Assembly: GCF_007595705.1 (NCBI RefSeq)
Contig: NZ_NISY01000008.1
Span: 299,598 to 363,597 of the forward strand
Direction: 5' to 3'
Origin: Streptomyces sp. SAJ15
GTDB taxonomy: Bacteria; Actinomycetota; Actinomycetes; Streptomycetales; Streptomycetaceae
Length of the DNA stretch: 64,000 nucleotides
The notes under the pieces were generated by a model, which was not told the DNA's origin, made no database searches, and saw only the letters and a program-made list of their open reading frames with translations. A program made the position numbers and the translations under genes. Of the stretch, positions 16,738 through 24,083 are shown piece by piece. Numbering within the stretch: the first letter of the stretch is position 1; each line of letters opens with the position of its first letter.

Positions 16738-18078
16738 TCACGGCTCGTAGGCCAGCTGCGGGACGGTGAAGCAGGTGCGGTTCATGTCCCCTTGGGAGAC
16801 CCAGCCGCCCTTCCCGCCGTTCGCGTCGTCCTTCCAGCGTGCCACGGAGAGACAGGTGTGGTCGGTGGTGGGTGGCTGGGCGAGTTGTTCGAAGCGCACG
16901 GGCAGCAGCAGACCGCGCGCCGTGTAGGGCTCGGAGCGCTGGAGATAGTCCTCGACGCAGCCGCGGGTGAGCGCGTGGCCGCAGGACCTCGCCGCGTCGG
17001 TGAACCACATGGCGGCGGCCCAGCCCTCCAGTTGCCACTGGGACAGCGGCTTGTCGCCCATGGCCGCGCGGAACTCCCGTACGGCGGGGTGCCCGGTGTC
17101 GTCGTGGTTGCGGCTGGCGCCCGTGGCCCACAGGGCGTTGCGACAGTCCGGCGCGTCCTCGTAGTCGTCGGGCACGGAGGAGTCCCAGTTCTGGACGTTG
17201 GTCACCTTGGCGGTGAGCTCGACCCCGGCGGCGTCCATCGCCTGGCACAGCCGGGCGTTGCCGTGGGTGTCCAGGGCGTCGAAGACCAGGTCCACGTCGC
17301 GGGCGCGCAGATCCGCCGCTACCGCGCGGAAGTTGGGCAGCGCGAAGTCGACCTGCTCGGAGACGACGTCGTAGCCCTCCTCGCGCAGACCGCGCTCGAC
17401 CAGCCGTGCGTAGCCGGCGGAGGCGGACTGGTTGTACGAGACCACGGCGGCGCTGCGGGCGCCGTGTTCGCGCTTGAAGTAGCGGTAGACCTCGGTGCCG
17501 CCGTAGAGCCGCCCGTCCCAGCCCGGCTCTCCCTCGCGCGGGGCGAGACTGCCGTAGATCCCGTACAGGTGGGGATAGGTGTCGTACGCCGCGCCGATCG
17601 GCTGTCCGCCGATGTCGGGCACGCCGGCCCCGCTCACCCGGGGCGCGCCCGCGTAGTCCAGCGCGGTGGTGGCGACGAGGGCGAACACCTTCTCCTCCGT
17701 CACCAGTCGGTGGACGCACTCGTTGTTGCCCACCCCGCTGCCGCCGTCGTCACACGTCACGACCTCGACCGGACGGCCGTTCAGGCCGCCGTTCCGGTTG
17801 AGTCGGTCGAAGTACGCCCTGGCCCCGTCGCGCGGGCCGGTGAGGGCGGAGCCGCCGACCGGGCTGGTGGCGCTGGTGATGATGCCGACCTTCAGCGGCT
17901 CGCCGGACGCCCCGTCACCGCTCGCGCCGGCCCCGGTCGGGCCCCCGCTCCGTTCGCCGAACTCGCTCTCCGGCACGCGGCTGCCGCACGCCGCCAGCCA
18001 GGCCAGGACGAGCGGCAGGACGAGGAGCAGGAGGGTGCGGCGGCGCCCACGGTCAGCAGCCCGGCGCCTTGGGGGCAT
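16738..18078 (-). CDS. Lipoprotein substrate-binding protein of a branched-chain amino acid/amide-type ABC importer
   Basis: 446 residues. A lipoprotein signal peptide ends in the lipobox LAAC at about residue 31. The mature part has the periplasmic-binding type I fold: KVGIITSATSPVGGSALTG, a DDGGSGVGNNECV region, VFALVATTALDYAGAP, and a hinge around AAVVSYNQSASAGYA. It matches the LivJ/AmiC class that binds amino acids, urea or amides. The cognate permease/ATPase genes lie 1.4 kb away on the other strand (19510-23348), so it is probably their receptor. The start overlaps the 3' end of the upstream lipoprotein gene by 26 nt. Confidence 0.85.
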   Translation of the reverse strand: MPPRRRAADRGRRRTLLLLVLPLVLAWLAACGSRVPESEFGERSGGPTGAGASGDGASGEPLKVGIITSATSPVGGSALTGPRDGARAYFDRLNRNGGLNGRPVEVVTCDDGGSGVGNNECVHRLVTEEKVFALVATTALDYAGAPRVSGAGVPDIGGQPIGAAYDTYPHLYGIYGSLAPREGEPGWDGRLYGGTEVYRYFKREHGARSAAVVSYNQSASAGYARLVERGLREEGYDVVSEQVDFALPNFRAVAADLRARDVDLVFDALDTHGNARLCQAMDAAGVELTAKVTNVQNWDSSVPDDYEDAPDCRNALWATGASRNHDDTGHPAVREFRAAMGDKPLSQWQLEGWAAAMWFTDAARSCGHALTRGCVEDYLQRSEPYTARGLLLPVRFEQLAQPPTTDHTCLSVARWKDDANGGKGGWVSQGDMNRTCFTVPQLAYEP

Positions 18079-18586
18079 CGTCGCTCAGCTCCACCAGCCC
18101 GCAGAGGGTCTTGTGTGACACCTTCCACTCGCCGTCCTGGAGCACGGAGACGCCGGAGGCGTCGGGCAGCACGGTGGCGCCCTTGACCGTCAACGCGTAC
18201 GTCACGTCCGCGGAGGTCGCGGACGTGAAGGTCACCTCGGTGACCTCCGCCTTGACCTGCTCGCCGCGCTGGTCGCCGCTGAACGCCTCCAGCAGGGGCT
18301 TCAACCGCGAGCCGTCCTGGAGCAGTTCGGCCTTCTCGTCCCTGGACGTGGCCGGGTCGAAGAAGGTCTCCCAGTTCTCCTCGATCTCCTCCTCGGCGGC
18401 CTCCGGATCGGAGGGCTCGTCGCCGGTGGGTGACGCCGTCTTCGTCGGCGTCACGGACCTGGTGGGGGACGGCTCGTCCGTCCCGCCGCCGTCATCACCG
18501 CAGCCGGCCGCGCCCGCCCCGAAGAGCAGCACCGCAGCCGTCAGCCACGCGGCCGTGCGCGCGCGTGCCGGTTTCGCAAGGGCCAT
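18053..18586 (-). CDS. Putative secreted lipoprotein of unknown function
   Basis: 177 residues from an ATG at 18586. A signal peptide with an Ala/Leu core ends in GAAGC, a somewhat poor lipobox, followed by a Gly/Asp/Ser/Thr-rich linker to about residue 65. The remaining 110 residues resemble small NTF2-like or stress-associated extracellular domains: WETFFDPATSRDEKAELLQDG, a VTFTSATSADVTYAL strand, and DASGVSVLQDGEWKVSHKTLC. This pattern is common in actinobacterial lipoproteins of unknown function. Its last 26 nt overlap the start of the substrate-binding protein gene, so the two are probably cotranscribed. Confidence 0.78.
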   Translation of the reverse strand: MALAKPARARTAAWLTAAVLLFGAGAAGCGDDGGGTDEPSPTRSVTPTKTASPTGDEPSDPEAAEEEIEENWETFFDPATSRDEKAELLQDGSRLKPLLEAFSGDQRGEQVKAEVTEVTFTSATSADVTYALTVKGATVLPDASGVSVLQDGEWKVSHKTLCGLVELSDDAPKAPGC

Positions 18587-18741
18587 CCGATTCACCACCG
18601 GGCGTCGTCGGTCGCAGAGATCAGACCTCCGCTGCCGCGGAGATTCCGCCCCTTCAGGCATAGTGCATCGCTTCGCACGGAATTGCACGGTCAGCGGAGC
18701 GGATGCACAGTCGTCGGACAGCCACGAGTGCAGGGGGCCGT

Positions 18742-19506
18742 ATGCGAACCGTGCAATGGGCGGGGTGGGCGGCGCTGGCCGGCGGCGCGGTGCTGTGCGT
18801 GGTCGGCTGGTACGGCGTCTCCGGTGAACGCTTCGTCGAGCGACAGCTCCCCTATCTGGCCTCGTGCACCATCCCCGGCGCCGCGCTCCTCGTCGCCGGG
18901 GCCGTGCTGGTCGCCCACGGCGGGCAGGGGCTCGCGGCCGCCCGCGTGGCGGAGCTGCACCGGCTGCTGGTGGCGGAGGACGACGACGCGTACGCGCCCG
19001 CCGGCGACGCCGCGGCGGTGGAGGCCCGCGCCGCGGATGCCCGGCCCGCGGCCGCCCCCGCCGGGGACGCCCGCGCCGGGGAGACCGCGGCCCCGGCCCC
19101 CGCCGCCCCCACGGCCGCCGGCCCGGCGCCGGGCGACGCCCCCGCGGGCGGCGCTCCGGGGGCCGCGGGCGACGCCCGCGCGGGCGGCCCTCCGGGGGCC
19201 GCGGGCCCGCGCGGTCCCGCGGCGGGGCCCCTCACCCCCACCACCGCCGACGCGACGACCGGCGCGGCCCTCGCGGGCCTTCTGGTCCTCCCGGGCGGGA
19301 CCCTCGCGCACCGCCCCGGCTGCCCTCTGATCGATGGCAAGCCCGACGTCCTGCCCGCCGACCCCACGGCCGTCGGCACGGCCGGGCTGACCCCCTGCCC
19401 GATCTGCGGACCGAAGACCCCGCCCGTTCGGGACGGGCCCCCGGCCGGCCCGACGAGCGGGTCGGAAGCCGATCCGGGCTGCGGGGCGCCGGGACCCGGG
19501 GCGTGA
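18742..19506 (+). CDS. Two-helix membrane protein with C-terminal Cys/His motif
   Basis: 254 residues; ATG at 18742 preceded by AGGGGG. Two membrane segments (about 6-25 and 45-65) precede a long Ala/Gly/Pro-rich linker (about 90-180). The C-terminal part holds LAHRPGCPLIDGKPDV and LTPCPICGP: a His-x3-Cys plus Cys-x2-Cys arrangement that could bind a metal, as in Ada-like or zinc-ribbon motifs. The stop is only 3 nt before the transporter fusion gene, so it is the first gene of that operon. I do not recognise a function; association with a Liv-type transporter is the only clue. Confidence 0.78.
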   Translation: MRTVQWAGWAALAGGAVLCVVGWYGVSGERFVERQLPYLASCTIPGAALLVAGAVLVAHGGQGLAAARVAELHRLLVAEDDDAYAPAGDAAAVEARAADARPAAAPAGDARAGETAAPAPAAPTAAGPAPGDAPAGGAPGAAGDARAGGPPGAAGPRGPAAGPLTPTTADATTGAALAGLLVLPGGTLAHRPGCPLIDGKPDVLPADPTAVGTAGLTPCPICGPKTPPVRDGPPAGPTSGSEADPGCGAPGPGA

Positions 19507-19509
19507 GTC

Positions 19510-22500
19510 GTGGGCTCGCTCACCTACGAGCTCACCCTCGCCGGCCTCGCCGTGGGCAGCGCGGCGGCGCTGACCGGCATCGGGCTGATCGTCACCTATC
19601 GGGCCACGGGGGTGCTCAACCTCGCGCAGGGCGCGATCGCCATGGTGACCGCGTACGTGATGCGCCAGTTGGTGGTCGAGTGGGACTGGCCGCCGTGGTG
19701 GGCCGCCGCGGCGAGTCTGCTGCTGTTCGCGCCCGGTCTCGGCCTGCTGCTGGACCGGCTGGTCTTCCGGCCGCTGGCCGCCGCCGGGGAGCGGGGCGAG
19801 GGCGGCGGGCCGGCACAGACCCTCGTGGCCTCGCTCGGCGTCTTCGTCCTGCTGGTCGGCGCCGCGGGGCTGATCTGGGGGCCGGGGGCCCGCGCCGACG
19901 CGCCCGCGCTGCTGCCCGCCGACCCCTGGGTGCAGCTGGGCACCGCGGTCGCGCTGGCCGCGGCGGTCGGCGCCGTCACCTGGTGGACCGGGCTCGGCCG
20001 GGAGCTGCGCGCGGTGGTGGACGACCGCCGGCTCGCCGCGCTGAGCGGGATCGACGCGGACCGGGTGGGGGCGGGCGGCTGGGCCTTCGGCGCGTTCACG
20101 GCGGGGCTCACCGGCGTTCTGCTGGCACCGCTGGTGCGGCTGGACCCGTACGGGCTGCCGCTGCTGGTCATGGAGGTGATGGCGGTCGCGGTGGCGGCGG
20201 CGCTGCGCAGCCTGCCGGTGGCGATCGCCGTGGCGCTGGCCGTCGGGGTGGCGCAGAGCCAGCTGACCCGGCTCCACCCCCGGGGCTGGGCGGAGCCCCT
20301 GGTGCAGGCCGTGGGCGCCAACCTGTTCGTGGTCGCGCTGCTGATCGCGGCGCTGGCGCTGCCCGGGGTGGGCGGGCGCGGCAGCGTGTCCTGGGGGGCG
20401 GGGCTGTCCCCCAGCCGGCTGCGGATGGACGGCGACGCGCGGGCGTGGATCGTCTGCGGCGTGCTGTTCCTGCTGCCGTTGGGGTTCGCGGGCTCCGACC
20501 TGCACACCTCGGTGCAGGTGCCGGCGATCGCCGTGGTGCTGCTCTCGCTGAGCGTGGTCACCGGCCGGGGCGGCCAGATCTCGCTCGGCCAGGCCGCGTA
20601 CGCCGGGCTCGGCGCGCTGTTCACGGCGCTGCTGGCCGCCGGACGGTTCCCCGGCCTGCCCGCGCTCGGCGAGCTGGCCGCACTGGTGGTGGCGGTGGCG
20701 CTGGTCGCCCCGCTGGGCCTGCTCACCGGATGGCCGGCGATCCGCCGCCGGGGGCTGGCACTGGCGCTGGCCACGCTGGCCATCGGGGTGGCCGTCAGCC
20801 GCTTCGTCTTCGCCCAGCCGTACGCCACCTCGGGCCTGGGCCTGGGTCGCCCGCCCGGCTTCGGCCACGACCGCGCGTACTACGTCCTCGAGCTCGTTCT
20901 GCTGTCCGTCGCCCTGCTCTGCGCGGCGACGCTGCGCCGCGGCCCGTACGGGCGGGCGCTGGCCGCCATGCGCGACCACGAGGAGGGCGCGGCGGCGGCC
21001 GGGGTGCGGGTGCCCGCGCTGAAGCTCACCGCCTTCGTGGCGGGCGCGGCGCTGGCGGCCCTGGGCGGCGCGATGCTGGGCATGGGCGTACGGGCCTTCG
21101 ACGCGGGCGACTTCGACCCGGTCCGCGGTCTGCTGTGGTTCGCCGCGGTGGTGGTGCTGGGCGCCGACAGCCTCCTCGGCGCCCTGGCCGCCGCCGCGCT
21201 GCTGGTCGGCCTGGACGCGGGGGCCCGCGGGGGTGTGGCGGCGGCGGTGATCGGTGTCCTGGCCGTGCTCCTCGGCCGCTACCCCGCCGGCCCGCAACAG
21301 GCCCTGGACGCCGCCCGCCGCGCCCTCACCACGCACCGCCGCGTCGCGCTCACCCCCGCCGGTCGACGCGCCCGCGCCCGCGTCCAGACCGCGCTCGCCC
21401 TCGCCGGCACCGCCCCGGGCGGCGACTCACGGCGCCTGCCGCGCCTCGGAGGCCGCTTCGGGAGCACGGCGGGCCCCGGCGGAACCCGCCGAACCGGCGG
21501 CCCGCCCACCGGCCGTCGACCGGACCCGGCAGGCCCCGCCGGCGCGCCCCCCGCATCGACCCGGCCCGGCCCCTCAGACACCCCGGACGCGCCCACGGCA
21601 GGCCGGGACGCGCGCGCGACGAGCCCAGGCAAGGCGCCCACACCCGACACACCCGCCGCAGGCCCAGGCGAGGCACCCGCACCGGACGCGCGCGCGACGG
21701 GCCCCGTGGACTCTCGCGGTGGGCGGCAGGCGGGCGGTCGGGGCCGCCGGGAGGGCTACGAGACCCGCGACAGCGGCGCCCCCGCCCCGCCCGAACCGGC
21801 GACCCGCCGGGCCGCGAACCGGCGCGCGTGGCGGGCGGGCGAGGCGGGCGCGGGCCGGTGGGCGGGCGAGGCAGGCGCGGGACGGTGGGCGGGCGGGCGG
21901 GGGCGGTTGACGGGGCGGGGGCTGCGGGTCACCTACGGCGGGGGTTTCACAGCCCTGAAGGGTGCCGACATCACGGTGGCTCCCGGGCGGGTGACGGCGC
22001 TGGTGGGGCCGAACGGGGCGGGAAAGAGCACGCTGTTCCACTGTCTGTGCGGGACGGTGCGGCCGGACGCGGGGCGGGTGCTGCTGGACGGACGGGACAT
22101 CACCCGCCGCCCGGACCACGCGCGCACCCGGCTCGGCCTGGCCCGGACGTTCCAGCGGCTGGCGGTCTTTCCGTCGCTCACGGTGGCCGAGAACGTCCTG
22201 CTCGGTGCCGAGCAGGGCCGGGTGCGGGACCCGGCGGCCGCGGAGCGGGTGTTGCGGCTCCTGGGGCTGGACGGGACGGTGCGGGACGCGCCGGCGGCGG
22301 AGCTGCCGACGGGGACGCTGCGCCGGGTGGAGCTGGGGCGGGCGCTCGCCGGCGGGCCGCGCGTCCTGCTGCTGGACGAGCCGGCGGCCGGACTGGACGC
22401 CGTCGAGACGGCCGCGCTGGCCCGGCTGTTGCGCTCCCTCGCGGCGGACGGGATGGCCCTGCTGGTCGTCGAACACGACCTGGAGCTCATCGGCGGGCTC

Positions 22501-22584
22501 GCCGACGTCGTCTACGCGATGGAGGCGGGCAGGATCGTCGCGTCCGGGCCCGCGGCGCGCGTGTTGGCGCGGGTGCGCCCATGA
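19510..22584 (+). CDS. LivH-LivM-LivG fusion: two permease domains and an ATPase of a branched-chain amino acid-type ABC transporter
   Basis: 1024 residues encoding three usually separate subunits. Residues about 1-290 are a LivH-type permease (TGIGLIVTYRATGVLNLAQG). About 300-600 are a LivM-type permease (TGRGGQISLGQAAYAGLGAL and the motif around RGPYGRALAAMRDHEEGA). About 637-798 is a low-complexity Pro/Arg/Gly linker ending in repeats of AGEAGAGRWAG. About 800-1024 is a LivG ATPase: Walker A GPNGAGKST, a weakened signature LPTGTLRRVELGRAL, Walker B LLLDEPAAGLD and H-loop VVEHD. No stop or frame change interrupts it. It should form half of a membrane importer with LivF, which overlaps its stop by 4 nt. 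The receptor is likely the divergent lipoprotein gene at 16738-18078. Confidence 0.9.
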   Translation: MGSLTYELTLAGLAVGSAAALTGIGLIVTYRATGVLNLAQGAIAMVTAYVMRQLVVEWDWPPWWAAAASLLLFAPGLGLLLDRLVFRPLAAAGERGEGGGPAQTLVASLGVFVLLVGAAGLIWGPGARADAPALLPADPWVQLGTAVALAAAVGAVTWWTGLGRELRAVVDDRRLAALSGIDADRVGAGGWAFGAFTAGLTGVLLAPLVRLDPYGLPLLVMEVMAVAVAAALRSLPVAIAVALAVGVAQSQLTRLHPRGWAEPLVQAVGANLFVVALLIAALALPGVGGRGSVSWGAGLSPSRLRMDGDARAWIVCGVLFLLPLGFAGSDLHTSVQVPAIAVVLLSLSVVTGRGGQISLGQAAYAGLGALFTALLAAGRFPGLPALGELAALVVAVALVAPLGLLTGWPAIRRRGLALALATLAIGVAVSRFVFAQPYATSGLGLGRPPGFGHDRAYYVLELVLLSVALLCAATLRRGPYGRALAAMRDHEEGAAAAGVRVPALKLTAFVAGAALAALGGAMLGMGVRAFDAGDFDPVRGLLWFAAVVVLGADSLLGALAAAALLVGLDAGARGGVAAAVIGVLAVLLGRYPAGPQQALDAARRALTTHRRVALTPAGRRARARVQTALALAGTAPGGDSRRLPRLGGRFGSTAGPGGTRRTGGPPTGRRPDPAGPAGAPPASTRPGPSDTPDAPTAGRDARATSPGKAPTPDTPAAGPGEAPAPDARATGPVDSRGGRQAGGRGRREGYETRDSGAPAPPEPATRRAANRRAWRAGEAGAGRWAGEAGAGRWAGGRGRLTGRGLRVTYGGGFTALKGADITVAPGRVTALVGPNGAGKSTLFHCLCGTVRPDAGRVLLDGRDITRRPDHARTRLGLARTFQRLAVFPSLTVAENVLLGAEQGRVRDPAAAERVLRLLGLDGTVRDAPAAELPTGTLRRVELGRALAGGPRVLLLDEPAAGLDAVETAALARLLRSLAADGMALLVVEHDLELIGGLADVVYAMEAGRIVASGPAARVLARVRP

Positions 22585-23348
22585 GCGTCGAGATCGCGCT
22601 GCGCGCGGCACGCGTGCGCTACGGACCGCTGGAGGCCCTGCACGGCGTGGACCTGGCGGTGCCGACCGCCCATCTGACCGTGCTGTTGGGCCGCAACGGC
22701 GCCGGCCGCACCACCGCGCTGCGCGCGTTCGCCGGCACGGTGCCGCTCACGTCGGGCCGCGTGGTCTGGGGCGGCGAGGACGTCACCCGGCTGGCGGCGT
22801 ACGCCCGGGCCCGCAGGGGCGTGTGCCTCGTCCCGGACCGGGGCGCGGTCTTCGCCACCCTCAGCGTCGCCGAGAACCTCCGCCTGGCGGCCCGCGCCGC
22901 GCGGGAGGACCCGGAGGCCGCGCGGCGCGCCTTCCCGGCGCTTGGCGCGCTGCTCTCCCGCCGCGCGGGCACGCTCTCCGGCGGCGAGCAGCGGATGCTC
23001 GCCGTCGCCCGAGCGCTGCTGTCCCCCGCCCGGTTGCTGCTGCTGGACGAGCCGACGCAGGGCATGTCGCCCGAGGCGGCGGCCCGTACGTACGGGCTGC
23101 TCGCCGCCGCGGTGGCGGACGGCCGCACGGTCGTGGTGGCGGAGCAGCGGCTGCCGGGCGGGCTCGACGCGGTGGGCGCCCCGCCCGGCTCGGCCGCGGG
23201 CCGGGCCGGGGCCCGCCTCCCCGCGACCGTGGTCTACGAACTGCGGCGCGGCGCGGTGGTGTTCAGCGGGGAGGCGGCGGAGTGGCGGAGTCGGGTGGGA
23301 GTTCCAGCATCGTCCCCGGGGTCAGCAGGTTCGGATCGGGGCCGATGA
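22581..23348 (+). CDS. livF: LivF-type ABC ATPase with Arg in place of the P-loop Lys
   Basis: 255 residues; the ATG overlaps the fusion gene stop (ATGA). Order of motifs: Walker A GRNGAGRTT (residues 37-45), signature LSGGEQRMLAVARAL, Walker B LLLLDEPTQGMSPE, then VVVAEQRLPGG. The invariant Walker A lysine is Arg43, which should weaken ATP hydrolysis at this site, while the signature and Walker B are intact. The C-terminal 30 residues are low-complexity and overlap the convergent Rpf/LysM gene by 86 nt. Otherwise a typical LivF (about 235 residues) subunit for the same importer. Confidence 0.87.
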   Translation: MSVEIALRAARVRYGPLEALHGVDLAVPTAHLTVLLGRNGAGRTTALRAFAGTVPLTSGRVVWGGEDVTRLAAYARARRGVCLVPDRGAVFATLSVAENLRLAARAAREDPEAARRAFPALGALLSRRAGTLSGGEQRMLAVARALLSPARLLLLDEPTQGMSPEAAARTYGLLAAAVADGRTVVVAEQRLPGGLDAVGAPPGSAAGRAGARLPATVVYELRRGAVVFSGEAAEWRSRVGVPASSPGSAGSDRGR

Positions 23349-23901
23349 CCGTCAGGTTGGCCTCGTACAGGGCGTGCCAGCCGCCGGGCACGCGGTAGTG
23401 CCGGGCGAGGGAGCCGAGCGTGTCGCCGGGGCGGACCGCATGGGCCCGGCCGGACAGCCCGTACCGCCGGGAGCACACCGGCCAGGCGCGCCAGCCCTGG
23501 GTGGTCAGCACCCGCTCGGCGATCTCGATCTGCCGCTCGCGGGGGGCGAGGTCGGCGCGCGGGGCGTAGGCGCGCCCGCCGTGCTCCTCCCAGGTGGACT
23601 GGGTGAACTGGAGCCCGCCGTAGAAGCCGTTGCCGGTGTTGATGTGCCAGTCCCCGCTGCTCTCGCACTCGGCGACGCAGCTCCACGGCCAGCCGTCTCC
23701 CTCGGCGCAGGACAGCCGCGGGGGCGCGGCGGCCGCGTGGGCGAGGCCGGGGGTCACGGCGAGCAGCGCGGCCAGGTGCAGCGCCAGGAGCACGGCGCGG
23801 AGGGCCGCGACGGGCAGGGCGGGGGCGGTCGTGGCGGCGGCCGCGACGGGGGGCCGAGCGGGCGCGGCCGGCCGGCTCGGCGTCGGACGTCTGTGCGTCA
23901 T
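23263..23901 (-). CDS. Secreted Rpf-like transglycosylase with LysM domain
   Basis: 212 residues from ATG 23901 (a GTG two codons upstream is equally possible). A long Ala/Pro-rich signal peptide ends near LAHAAAAP. The resuscitation-promoting-factor domain is AECESSGDWHINTGNGFYGG with the catalytic Glu, then LQFTQSTWEEHGG and Cys residues framing the fold. A C-terminal LysM (HAVRPGDTLGSLARHYRVPG through LLTPGTMLELP) would bind peptidoglycan. Such proteins cleave glycan strands during spore germination and growth. Its 3' end overlaps the end of livF tail-to-tail. Confidence 0.88.
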   Translation of the reverse strand: MTHRRPTPSRPAAPARPPVAAAATTAPALPVAALRAVLLALHLAALLAVTPGLAHAAAAPPRLSCAEGDGWPWSCVAECESSGDWHINTGNGFYGGLQFTQSTWEEHGGRAYAPRADLAPRERQIEIAERVLTTQGWRAWPVCSRRYGLSGRAHAVRPGDTLGSLARHYRVPGGWHALYEANLTVIGPDPNLLTPGTMLELPPDSATPPPPR

Positions 23902-24083
23902 CCGCACAAGCTAGGGGCGGATGAGCGGCCGTCCCGCTCCCGCGCGCGACGCGCCCGTCGCGCCACCCGTCCGGCGGAGCAGCCGCCCCTCCCCCGGGCC
24001 GCCGGACCGTCGGCGCGCCCGACCGGCCCGGCGGCCCGCTTCGGCGGACCCCGGGCCGGCCCTGGGCCCGCTGCCGGTCGGCG

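Noticed and set aside
18864..22580. A very long plus-strand open frame that continues in phase into livF
   Set aside because: Its translation before 22581 is Arg/Gly/Ala-rich without motifs, while the frame from 19510 gives perfect permease and ATPase motifs. Only the portion from 22581 (LivF) is real.
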